Positions 10,758-20,726 of a stretch of 64,000 bases of DNA are shown here, in pieces (the first letter of the stretch is position 1; the number at the start of each line of letters is the position of its first letter). Below the pieces are notes generated by a model. It was not told the DNA's origin, ran no database searches, and saw only the letters and a program-made list of their open reading frames with translations. The translations under genes and the position numbers were made by a program. The DNA comes from Phytophthora quininea (taxonomy: Eukaryota > Oomycota > Peronosporomycetes > Peronosporales > Peronosporaceae). Where the stretch lies: contig JAAVTG010000208.1 in the NCBI GenBank assembly GCA_011947345.1, positions 62,001 through 126,000 on the forward strand. Direction: 5' to 3'.

Positions 10758-11262
10758 CTCGTTTTGGGTTAGGCCAACGAATTGCAACGTGTTAGTTGCT
10801 CTGCGGATGGGCCGGATGGGATAACAAGGTATACATTCCTACAAGCTATCTTCTGATCGTATGATACGTGATACTCGCTTCGCCAATAAGACGGTAACCT
10901 TCGCATAGCATTCGAACACAAGCAGCACGCTATGGCTGTCAAGTACGAAGGACGCGCTGGCCACGACGCAGGTTAAGGCCGTGGAGAAATTCGGTGAGGC
11001 TGTGGTTCACAGTGCAATAGCTGAGTCCGATTCTACGACTGTCGCTCTCAATGTAGAACGAGGATTCCAAGACACACTGAGCACCAACGTGGGAGCTGGA
11101 ACTCCCAAAGCACCAACATATACTATTATAGCTGCTTAGGTCTCTTGCGGGTAAATCCCAAACTGCGGACTGCAGTCTCGGCTGGAGGCCCCGTACCACA
11201 AACTCTTTCCCATCACCGCGTCTTACCTGCCCATCTGGGCAGTCCAGGAAGACGACAGGCAA
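10758..11262. other. Intergenic, with an unexplained open stretch
   Basis: No recognised gene. From about 10931 to 11142 on + one frame stays open for roughly 70 codons without an ATG and looks protein-like (KAVEKFGEAVVHSAIAE, then VGAGTPKAPTYTIIAA and a stop). It may be the 3' exon of a decayed gene cut by the duplication. I do not recognise it. Confidence 0.35.
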
Positions 11263-11644
11263 TGATGACCAAGTGCTTGAGAGAATGCAAATTGGATTCT
11301 GAACAAACTCTGAGCTACTCGCTACTCACTGCCAAGCCTCCTCCGCCCTGTGGCGTTGGAGCCGTGCCCTCGTGGCTATGGAGCCGTCTTGGAACTGCAG
11401 CACACAGCTCTTGTTGAAAATGCAAAACAGCAGAGATTGTCCTCTTCGGTTCGTTTTGAATGAGCAGGGATTCAGTAGAGGTTCCCCTTGATTCAGCCGA
11501 GATTCCATGCTCATCCAGCAGACAAGTTCCTTGATACAAAGTACGCATATTTCCAGGCTCTCGCGTGCCTGGCGTTCGTGTTGAAGATTCAAATGACTTC
11601 GGTCTAAATTCACGGCGGTTGAGTTCATCTCCACACGCCACACA
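11263..11644 (-). repeat. 3' LTR of the chromovirus (382 bp)
   Basis: On the minus strand it starts TGTGTGGCGTGTGG and ends TCATCA, so it has the usual TG...CA ends. A purine-rich GGCGGGC lies just inside it. The part 11571-11644 is repeated directly at 16607-16680, and 11263-11561 is repeated in inverted orientation at 15855-16153. Confidence 0.8.
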
Positions 11645-11717
11645 GCCCGCCAAAACGAAGTCATGCATGAAAGGCAGCAACCGGAAGACGAACTTCGTCT
11701 ACAACTCGTGCACCACG

Positions 11718-13215
11718 TCACAGTTCAAGTTGTGGTTCGACGTTACAGGTTGCACAGAAATCCGGGTCGTGTTGAGTGGCCACGTATGCCTTCACTTTGA
11801 CAGGGATATCCGCCATCATTGTCGCAAGCGGCTCCCACGAGTCCTCAGCAGCCTGCAAACCCACCCAAGAGATCAGCAACTCATATTGACGGGTCGTACT
11901 GTTGAAGCGGTGTTCACGGATGGCTTCAACGCCCAGTACGATTCCTTGACTTGCAACATGGGCAACCATCTCTTCGGTCAGCTCAAGGCTTGGGTCATGG
12001 TAGAACTTGAGCCTTGAACCATGCACTTCGTGGACGGCATTGGTGAGGACGTGACGCACCATGAACGAGTGCGACTTGGCCTCGGTGATCTGGAATGGAC
12101 CCACCCACCGAACAAGCAGTTTGCCATCGAGAAGACGAGCGTCTACACGGGACCATAGCACGTAGTCTCCCAGTTGTGAAATTGCAAATGTCACCTTTTT
12201 GTGGGCTTGCTGGTAGAGTCGGCGCCGTTCCTTGCGGTTCACCACTTTCATGTGCATCTCATGCAAGCTGGCACGGAGACGCTGCAGGTAAGTATCAATA
12301 TTAGCGAGGTCAACCTGCTGTAGTGGTGGACTGCGATCAGGAAAAAGCAAGCATCCAACGGGGTCGATGCTACCAGACCTGTGAAAAGCTCGAGCGGGGT
12401 TTTGTTGGCGAGCGATGCGACTGGTGATTGATTTAAATTGGCTTGGATCATGGGGAGCAAGTACTCCCAATTGCGAGTATCCAAACTCAGTTCCAACAAA
12501 AGCGCCCGAACCACTTGTAGTACGTCTCGATTTAGTCTCTCGATAGTTCCGTTAATCCACGGAGTATACACCGGCACGAAACTTTGCAAGCCACGAAGTC
12601 TGGTCGCCAATTCTGCCATGATCTCGTTCTTGGAATGAGACCCGCAATCTGACACCCACTTGGCAGGCAGGCCAAATCGCTTGTGCCAATCGAAAACAGC
12701 GACGACTGCAATCTCACTGGTGGGGAATCACAAGCGACGAGCTCACAATAATGTGTGAGCTCATCCTTGAGCACTAAGAGGTATCGAGTGGTCCCGTACG
12801 TATCCCCCATCGCTAAGTAGTCCATGTGAAGAACTTCGTTGCGCACCACGGCTGTGTCAGTGTCTGACCAGGGGCGCTGGACGATGTTTCCGCCTTTGAT
12901 GTGCTTGCACAACAAACACCGGCCCACAAACTGAGACACAACGGCGCTCAAATTGTCAATAGCAAAGCGTTCTTGGAGCTTGTTCTCCATCACCTGGATT
13001 CCTCTGTGTGCTTCAACACCACAGTGCGCAACCAGAAGCACTCGCACAATGAGGTCCTTGGCCTTGCGAGGGATCCACAACTTGCCTTCAACATAAATTG
13101 TGCCCTCGCGGTCTTCGAAAGCAGTACCTAAAAAGCTCCAAAAACGCCTTTGGGCCTCACGAACAGCTTCCAAAGTTGGCCACTCGAAATCGACATCTTG
13201 ATGAGGACGCAGCAA
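11718..13215 (-). pseudogene. Chromovirus integrase with C-terminal chromodomain
   Basis: The integrase zinc domain is visible (HCGVEAHRG...CLLCKH). The catalytic core follows, with the first Asp in HMDYLAMG, the second in VSDCGSHSKNE, and the Glu in NGTIERLNRD. After a linker typical of gypsy integrases (LGDYVLWSRVDARLLDGK, then VRWVGPFQI) comes a chromodomain: VEAIREHRF, YELLISWVGL, and DSWEPL. Chromodomains of this kind direct insertion to marked chromatin. Frame breaks near 12740 and 12400 separate the pieces. The last residues end at a stop at 11718, about 75 bp before the 3' LTR. Confidence 0.85.
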
Positions 13216-13248
13216 ACTTGGCTGCGGTTGACGACGAGTCCTGACTGC

Positions 13249-14702
13249 CTAGGCCCTCATGACGACCTGCACATCATCACGGACCGGCCACCGTGAAATG
13301 AGATCCGCCCAGTGATTATTCTCGCCGCTCACATGTTCAATCGCGTAGCGACTCCCAGCGAGCTTCATTGCCCACCGCTGCAACTTACCACGTACGTGCT
13401 TCTTGATGTCTTGACTGGGGCAAAAAATCTGGACTAAATTTGCGTGATCAGCGTAGATAGTGAATCCAAGCTGTCGCTGGAGCAGATAGTCAAGCTCGGT
13501 GGCTGCAACCACCACAGGATAAGCTTCCTTTTCCACAACTGACCAGTGGAGCTGGGAGTTCTTAAATGAACCCCCTTGCAGATCAGCAACTCGTGATCCT
13601 GTTCATGCACTGGCACGTTCTCCTTCCAAACCTTGAGTTGGGTAAGAACGATGGCCCAGCCACGGTCAGAAGCATCAGAGCTGAGGCACAACGCAGCATC
13701 ATCATCTAGAAAAGAAAGCGTTGCAGAGCTGGCGATTTTCTGCAGGAAGTTCTTGTAAGCTTCAATCTCGTTGTCACTCCAACTGATTGACACACTGGCG
13801 GCATGCCGTCTGCGACGACTGTGTCCTTGCATCACTGCGTCGAACTTGGCCTGCAATGGCTCCACAGCTCTGCCATAGTCAACAACAGAGTCGCGAATCC
13901 AGTTAGCAGCACACAGCGGGTGTTGAAACTCAGCAGCAATCTGTGGCAACAGCAAAGAAACCAGTGATGCCACGCGCGATAGATCTTGAGTTACACCGCG
14001 CCCATCGACGAGTTTACCACACCACGTCACAGACTCTTGATGATGCCTACACTTTCTCAAGTTAAACCTTAGATTCAAATCCTTCAAACGCCTGAGAAAC
14101 ATTTCGAGCACCTGTAGATACTCCTCGTGAGAGGAAGCGAACAGGATAACATCGTCCACGTACACCAACAAATGCTCGTTCATTAGGTCCGCGAAAGCTG
14201 TTTGCATGGTAGACTGAAAGTGCAAAGCGGAATCAACTGCGCCTTGCGGGACATGCCTAGGCGTGAAAACGCCTTCATCCGTCTGGAAGCTGAAGATCTC
14301 ACAGCTGCCTTCATCAAGTGGCAGCTGCCAGAAACCTTTAAAGAGGTCAAACTTCCCGATAGCTGTAGCCCCCTTGACACACGTGGTAATCACCGCGAGA
14401 TTCGGCACACTGGCAGCCACAGGCACAGTCATACTGTTCACGCGGCGATAATCACACGTAATGCAGAACTCGTTCCCACCAGCTTTAGGTACAGGCACGA
14501 CAGCAGTAGCCCAACGACTGGAGTTGTTCGGGTCCACATAGCCGCACTCAACCAGCTCTTTGACGGAGTTGCGCATGTAAGCACTGGCTAATGGAGCATA
14601 ACGGCGAGGCTTACAGCGGACTGGTTGACTGTCCTGCTTCAGCACTACATGGAACGGCTCGACCCGAGCAGGCTCATCCGCACCAAGTCGAATGCGCCAC
14701 AA
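13249..14702 (-). pseudogene. Chromovirus reverse transcriptase and RNase H
   Basis: The frame 14702-13434 contains standard gypsy RT blocks: RWATAVVPVPKAGG, FCITCDYRRVNSMT, KFDLFKGFWQLPL and the active-site YVDD in LLVYVDDVILFAS. RNase H follows (CLSSDASDRGWAIVL, holding the first catalytic Asp) and continues after a frame break at about 13535 into KEAYPVVVAATELD and FTIYADHANL. The RT catalytic aspartates look intact. Confidence 0.9.
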
Positions 14703-14719
14703 ATCACGGTAGTCAACGA

Positions 14720-15854
14720 CTACTCCCGCAACGTTGGCATCAAAGCCGGCGAGAAACCGCTGTTGTCTGCAGCATTCAACATTCCGTTGAGCAATGTGTC
14801 GACTTCAACTCCATCATCATGACCTACTTCAGGATCGTCAGTAATGTCATCGCCATCATCATCGGGTAAATCACCAACAGCTAACTGCTCCATGAGGCGG
14901 TTAACATTGATGCCAAGCGACACTCATGTCGGGTTTCCGAGCAGGAATTCCTCCTCCTCGTCATCAACGATAACACAAGTCACATCTCGGACATGAACTG
15001 GACCTGCTGCTGTGCCGAGGAGGATATCAATGCGGCAGCGGATCCTGCACGCTACTAGGTCTCCACCCAGCCGTTCCAAATACACCGGAGCGTCCAATAC
15101 TGTGGTCTCCACAGGAGAACCACATGCAGCAAGCTCCTGAATTGCTGACGCTGGCAGAACATTAGCATCAGAGCCCGAGTCGGCTCTATACGGCAGCTCA
15201 ATAATGTCGTTCACAACCACGCGAAACTGTCTGGGAGCTCGAGGAGCACGAGCCGCCATGGCCTTGGCCACCTTTGCCTCATGTAGCTTGTGATAGCACT
15301 TTTGCTTCTGCTCCACGGTAGCTGTCGGACACGACTGCACGAAATGTGGGCCTTTGCAGAACAAACAGCCATCTTTTGGTGGGGGTCGCGCTACAGAGGC
15401 CTTGCTATCCCCAACCTTGCCCCCACCAGCAGCACCAGCCACGAGTTTTGCACTTGCCGACTTCACCCCTGGCTTCCTGCTGCCAGACTTCGGTGTCGGT
15501 TTTCCTCCGTCGGATTTTGGTGGTTGCTTTCGGTCCACCTTCACCTCCTTCTGCATAAGGTGATACCGCCGCTGCATTTTAGCTCTCTCCAAGATGAGCT
15601 TGTGCAGCGCAATGTCATCCGTCTTGGCCTCGCGGTTCTGCAGGGATACGAGCCGCTTATTCTCCGTCTTGAGCATGGCAGGGGCCAGGTTCTCCACGAG
15701 CAACTTGCAGCGACTCTTCATTCTGTCACGAAAGTCGGGTCGGCTGTCATTGCCAGCCGCAAGCATGGATGCGAACCCATGCTCTTCCACAATACGATCA
15801 CAATCGACGGAGTACTTGACGATGCGAGCTTCCACATCTTGTTCACTGAGATCC
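14720..15854 (-). pseudogene. Chromovirus Gag C-terminal part and protease
   Basis: Real Gag sequence begins at about 15854 (LDLSEQDVEARIVKY); residues in front of it in the same frame are translated LTR. A zinc-knuckle-like CLFCKGPHFVQSCP follows a basic Lys/Gly/Ser-rich stretch, then a retropepsin-like protease with the active-site Asp in YRADSGSDANVLP. The frame closes at 14924 and resumes in another frame to about 14720. The N-terminal half of Gag is on the other strand at 16242-16606. Confidence 0.75.
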
Positions 15855-16606
15855 AGAGCCTGGAAATATGCGTACTTTGTATCAAGGAACTTGTCTGCTG
15901 GATGAGCATGGAATCTCGGCTGAATCAAGGGGAACCTCTACTGAATCCCTGCTCATTCAAAACGAACCGAAGAGGACAATCTCTGCTGTTTTGCATTTTC
16001 AACAAGAGCTGTGTGCTGCAGTTCCAAGACGGCTCCATAGCCACGAGGGCACGGCTCCATCGCCACAGGGCGGAGGAGGCTTGGCAGTGAGCAGCGAGTA
16101 GCTCAGAGTTTGTTCAGAATCCAATTTGCATTCTCTCAAACACTTGGTCGTCATAAAGTTAACTTTGGATTGTGGCCAAGAGTGTGTCAGCTGACCAAGA
16201 AGTGACGGAGGCCTGCGCCGGAGGGCACCAACAACCACCGATGCAAAGTTTCCAAGTTGACGCTGATGGGGACGTCGAGATGACGGTCCCCCAGCCTGTG
16301 TTCGAGTTGGTGAAGGCACCCAACTCACGTCATGGGACCAAGAATCGCTAGTGAAGTGGATACGTGAACGCCGCCGCTACGTCGAGTCCATGAAGGAGCG
16401 CTGCCGCACCACGCAAGAGTCGGAGGAGGCAGTAATCCGCAGTATGCGTGCCACCACCGAGACCAGCCTCCTGGACTACCTGGCTCGGTATGAGTTTCAG
16501 AAGGCCAAGGAATCGATCACAGATGCGGACATCCTGGCCAAGGTGACGGCTCGCGTCGGTGAGATGGTGAACGGGCACGTTCCGGACATTTTCGAGCAAC
16601 ATCTGA
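15855..16606 (+). other. Inverted segment: LTR 3' part, leader and N-terminal gag
   Basis: Read on +, 15855-16153 equals the reverse complement of 11263-11561 with about three mismatches. It is followed by about 90 bp of leader and then Gag-like coding sequence: QVDADGDVEMTVPQPVFE, then after a break WIRERRRYVESMKERC, LLDYLARYEFQKAKE and HVPDIFEQHL. The rest of the element is on the minus strand. Flipping exactly this segment would place LTR, leader and both Gag halves in normal order, so a single inversion of about 752 bp explains the layout. Confidence 0.75.
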
Positions 16607-16680
16607 GGCGTTCGTGTTGAAGATTCAAGTGACTTCGGTTTTAATTCACGGCGGTTGAGTTCATCTCCACACGCCACACA
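16607..16680 (-). repeat. First 74 bp of the chromovirus 5' LTR
   Basis: A direct repeat of 11571-11644 with about three differences. It marks the outer end of the element on the right. The rest of this LTR lies inverted at 15855-16153. Confidence 0.8.
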
Positions 16681-16834
16681 GGCGAAGCTTGAGCAACTGG
16701 GCGCGGCAATGAGCCATAGCCCACTACACGCTCCCTGACTAAATCGTGGCGATGGGTGGTTTCGTGTTATTAGTGCTGCCTCACACAAAACACAGACTAA
16801 CAGATATAGTAAACTTGTCTGATTCTTCCGCCAT

Positions 16835-19268
16835 TCATCTCTCAGCCATCAATCCGTTGCTTCTTCGCTGCTGCGCGCAAATTGTAAGAATGACGTTCAC
16901 GCTTTGCTTTCGGGGCTTTGCCCTCGTTGCCCCAGCCGTCGACAGCAAATTCCCGCAATAACCCACGCACACACGGCATATCTGTTGTGCTGCATCCACT
17001 TCTTGGCGCGTCTGCAGAGTCAGCTTTTTGTACTCATTTTCATTTAGGCAAAGACAAACGTAAACTGGGAGTCCGATGCCTTCCTTTTTCTCCACGTCAT
17101 CTCGGAAGAAAATATTGTTCATATCTTCCAACTTCTTGCCATCAATATCGTGTTTTTTAGCGACAGTAACTTGAAGGTATGCCACTTTACTCCTCTGACT
17201 CGGAGACACCTCCAGTTTGACAATACTGTCAATGTTTTAAATTCGCGAGAATCAGGGCTCCAATACGTCGCGGAAGCATCATTTCTCCACAATTCCAAGC
17301 ACTCGTCGAAGTCATTTTCACCAGTATCACTGCATGCGGCTGCTCCGGTTCGCATCGCTACTTCATTAAAGTAATAACTCGCCTCCTCGCCTGGTTTTCG
17401 ATTATCTTTCAGGAAGTAGTCAGAGATAAAAAAATTCAATTTCTTCTCGGAAGCAAGACGATGAACATAAATCTCGAACAAGTAGCCAGCAAGAGAGTTA
17501 TACTTGGCACCAAGAGCCCAGCAAACCATTCGCTCCAGTAGTCCAGTTTCAATGCGTTTTGACAATATTTGAAGAGCGAATTCGGAGTCAATGGCCTGGT
17601 CCCAGTTATCAGGTAAAGTGAGCAACAAAAACAACTCCTTGTCTTTGTCCGCTTCTGCTTCGGTATCATCAGATTTTTGTGCTTCGTTGTCATCACCTTC
17701 CCCGCTGCAGTATCACCAGACTCCTTTGTTTCTTCGTCATCTTGTCCGCCATTGTTATTGTCGTCATCATCTTCCACATCAGGTTCCAGGATTTTCAGAA
17801 ACGTGTGTCGTAAACGATCGAATTGAATTATGCCCCGCAAAACAGCGTTAGTGGCTGACTGAATCAGCGGGGCTTCAACACGATTAATAGCCATGACCAA
17901 TGGTATCTTAATCAACTCCAAGGTAGGGGCTGCAAAATCCCGAACGCTTCCTCCAGAATAGTAAAAACGATTGGTCATTTCTTCTTCGCCAAAACGATGA
18001 ATGCCCGCCCCAAGTTTCCTAGGATCTTTTGTAACCAGCTCGAAAGCAAAATGATGTAGGCACGCACGCTATCTTGAGATGATAAGTCGGTCTGTTGCGA
18101 AGTCGCCAGTAAATTAAACGTCTCCAGCCCAACTGGAAGGCTTTTGTACTCAAACCCATCCAGCAGTAGCCACACATTCTGAGCACCGTTCTGTGCGATC
18201 ATGTCTTGGTAAAATCGTTCCGCCTTGTCCGGCATACACAGCGGCATCGAGATGTGTACGAGTTGATCGCCCTCGCGTCCCGAGTGCAGTAAGCAATTCG
18301 ACTGAACTTCCCCGTTCCTCTTCGGTACAGTATCACATTTTTCTTGCGCACCAAAGCGAGATAGAAGGCCATAACGCACAAAATCGTTGACTTGCCAATG
18401 CCAGGAGACCCCACAACGACACCTTTTTTCCTGTGAGTGCAGTTTAACAAAAGACGAATTGGATTCTTCAAACCAGCACTTCACCAACATCGACACCAGC
18501 AGGTGGTCCTCATAGCGCCAAAACATTTCACCGGTCGCAGTGCATCCGCCTAAAGCCTTCATAAACTCCCAGGTCACGGGGATGCTGTGGATTTGTCCAA
18601 TCCCCCAATTCGGAAACAGCTTACACTCGTTAGTAAACGCCTCGAGATTAGGTAGACTGTCCATCAACGGGTATCGAGTAGCTTGTGCTGCTCCTACATG
18701 ACTTTGTACCTGTTCGACGATGAGTACGCGCTCTCCACTGATCCCGTTATCACCTAATTGTCCTGACGGGTCGAGAAGAGTGTTAGTCCGGACGCCACCA
18801 GTAGTGGGGTACACTTTGAGGACGGCAGCGTCAATATCAGCGAGGAAACTGTGTTGGTACTTGCGTGTTACCGCACGCTGCAAGTCTCGAACGTAGTTTT
18901 CTTCGACAAGAGGGACAGAATCGTTATCCACAAGAGGAATGGTAATTCCATTCGCATCCGTAGTCACCAATCGGAACCAGATTGTTGGGATTTGGACGAT
19001 GAACACGGTGTCTGCGTCTTCTCCACAGCCATCCAGAGGGTTCCCCAGTTCTTTCACATCTGTCCTGGTTCCAAAATCAGCCATGCTCTTGAATACCTTG
19101 AGTTGGAAGGCATTTGTCCCTTCCAGAATGCCATCTCTATGCTTCCTGTGCACAGCATCTTGGAAGTCAGCAAAATTGCCGTTTTTGATTACCTTGACAC
19201 GTTCGGAATGCCCGTTAGGATGTTGCCGATACACCAGCTTGAACCACACGTCCTCCACGTCCTCCATT
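16835..19268 (-). CDS. Crinkler (CRN)-type protein with P-loop NTPase, frame-broken
   Basis: ATG 19268 (MEDVEDVWFKLV). Two similar N-terminal modules follow one another: VWFKLVYRQ...FADFQDAVHRK...LKVFKS...VFIVQIP, and IWFRLVTTD...VRDLQRAVTRKYQ...LKVYPT...VLIVEQV. They look like tandem ubiquitin-like folds in the place where classical CRNs carry the LFLAK header. Next comes a CRN-like body (GEMFWRYEDHLLVSMLVKCW), Walker A GVVVGSPGIGKST (in a shifted frame at about 18430-18390), NVWLLLDGFEY, NRFYYSGGSVRDF, and a C-terminal part YLQVTVAKKHDIDGKKLEDM. At least three frame breaks occur (about 18440, 17980 and 17630), and another near 17190. CRNs are oomycete effector or NTPase-nuclease proteins; no signal peptide is evident here. 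The 3' end is approximate and close to an inserted retrotransposon. Confidence 0.7.
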
Positions 19269-19413
19269 GCTAGAGCGTTGTTAGAGAACAAACTGAGCCC
19301 TCCTGTTCTCTGCGAAATCTGAAATGTCTGAAAATTGAATTGATTGAGATAATGCAATCATTCAAGAAAATATATGTATTTTGGAGGAACTTCAAAGTCA
19401 ATTTGAAGATCTC

Positions 19414-20535
19414 ATGAAGACCGGGTACGTGTTTGACGAGCGCTACCTGTGGCACCGCACGTGGACGACGCAGTATTCGCCGCTGGTCGAGCCGTTCCGT
19501 CACTGGGAATCGCCCGAGACCAAGCGGCGCTTCCATTCGCTGTTGGCAGTGTCCGGGCTTTTGGACCAACTCGAAGTTCTAAAGCCAAAAGCTGCGACAA
19601 ATGCACAACTTTTGCGCGTGCACTCGAGTGACTACATTGCCAAACTGGAACAGCTTTCCCAACAAGAAGAAGGCGGGAACGCTGGCGAAGAAGCTCCTGT
19701 TTCTCAATTTGGCTTTGATATTGCCAAACTTTCGGCGGGTGGGGTGTTGGCCGCAGCGGACGCAGTGATGCAAGGAAAAGTTGAAGTTGCCTACGCTTTG
19801 ACGAGACCTCCTGGGCACCATGCAGTCAGAGATAGAGGAATGGGGTTTTGTCTAGTGAACAATGTTGCAATCACTGCAAAACATTTATTAGACACCTATC
19901 CGGACCAAGTGAAGCGGATCGCGATCGTCGACTACGATGTGCATCATGGCAACGGCACTCAAGAAGCGCTCTACGAAGATGACAACGTGCTGTTCGTGTC
20001 GATCCATCAGGCAAATAACTACCCAGTCGATTGTGGAGAAGTCACGGAACGGGGGTCTGGAAAAGGGGAAGGTTTCAACATTAATTTGCCATTGCCGCCA
20101 GGGTCTGGATCTGGAGCGTACGAATACGCGATTGAGAGAGTAGTGGTTCCTGCGTTGGACAAGTTTCAACCGGACTTTGTACTGGTGTCGTCCGGTTTTG
20201 ATGCGTCGTATGCGGATCCGTTGGGAGCGATGATCCTAAGTAGCAGAGTGTTCCGTTTCATGGCGCATGAACTAGTAGAAGCAGCGAAAAGGTTGTGCTC
20301 TGGACGAATTGTGTTTGCTCATGAAGGAGGGTACTCGGAGTCGTATGTTCCGTTCTGTGGCGTTGCGGTGATTGAGGAATTGTTGGGGGTGACTAAGGAG
20401 AAACAGATCAAAGATCCGTTTTTGAGTGAAGTGGAAAAGTGGGGGTATCAAGAACTGCAAGACCTCCAAAAAAGTCGTGGATGGCGTAGTTGTCCCGGAA
20501 AACTTGTCAAACTAGTCACGTTGGCGAAGTGCTGA
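19414..20535 (+). CDS. Class II histone/lysine deacetylase
   Basis: One uninterrupted frame of 373 residues from ATG 19414 (MKTGYVFDERYLWH). The zinc-deacetylase signatures are all present: RPPGHHAVRDRGMGFC, VDYDVHHGNGTQEALY with Asp/His metal ligands, SSGFDASYADPLG with the second Asp, and HEGGYSESYVP. Size and motifs fit class II HDACs and the related acetylpolyamine amidohydrolases, so histones are the likely but not certain substrate. It has no intron and lies between two divergent CRN-like genes, only about 145 bp from the start of the one on the left. Upstream ATGCAATCATTCAAG (19351) resembles the oomycete initiator YTCANTYY and is kept in the duplicate at 10185. Confidence 0.92.
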   Translation: MKTGYVFDERYLWHRTWTTQYSPLVEPFRHWESPETKRRFHSLLAVSGLLDQLEVLKPKAATNAQLLRVHSSDYIAKLEQLSQQEEGGNAGEEAPVSQFGFDIAKLSAGGVLAAADAVMQGKVEVAYALTRPPGHHAVRDRGMGFCLVNNVAITAKHLLDTYPDQVKRIAIVDYDVHHGNGTQEALYEDDNVLFVSIHQANNYPVDCGEVTERGSGKGEGFNINLPLPPGSGSGAYEYAIERVVVPALDKFQPDFVLVSSGFDASYADPLGAMILSSRVFRFMAHELVEAAKRLCSGRIVFAHEGGYSESYVPFCGVAVIEELLGVTKEKQIKDPFLSEVEKWGYQELQDLQKSRGWRSCPGKLVKLVTLAKC

Positions 20536-20726
20536 GAGTCTCACCACAAGAGATTGAGAAATATATTATGCTGAAACTACATAATCTTTTCACTTCCTTT
20601 TTCATGGAATGTATTTCGGAATATGGTGTTGGGGTGGAATAAGGGAGAATTTACCGTGTGGTTTAGGTTGGGCGAGTCTGCAAATCAAGATGGTGAGGTT
20701 GTCGTAAGGCGGTGCAACACGAGTGG

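Larger units (their letters stand above)
11263..16680 (-). mobile_element. Ty3/gypsy LTR retrotransposon with chromodomain (chromovirus), 5' end inverted
   Basis: On the minus strand the order is Gag, protease, reverse transcriptase, RNase H, integrase, chromodomain, which is the Ty3/gypsy (Metaviridae) order. The 3' LTR is 11263-11644. The 5' LTR is split: its first 74 bp are at 16607-16680 in the expected orientation, while the other 299 bp, the leader and the N-terminal gag lie at 15855-16606 in the opposite orientation. Paired LTR parts differ at only about three positions each, so the insertion is fairly recent. Flanks GGCAA (11258-11262) and GGCGA (16681-16685) may be an imperfect 5-bp target duplication. 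It sits just beyond the 3' end of a CRN-like gene. The coding region is broken in several frames, so the copy is probably not autonomous. Confidence 0.85.

Noticed and set aside
15290..16090. 266-codon open frame on + across gag and the LTR
   Set aside because: Crosses the inversion breakpoint at 15855 and joins antisense gag to LTR sequence, so it has no biological unity.
11263..16153. Inverted 299-bp repeats read as the ends of a terminal-inverted-repeat DNA transposon
   Set aside because: The interior is a Ty3/gypsy polyprotein, and the repeats are parts of LTRs placed head to head by an inversion; the 74-bp direct repeat gives the true ends.
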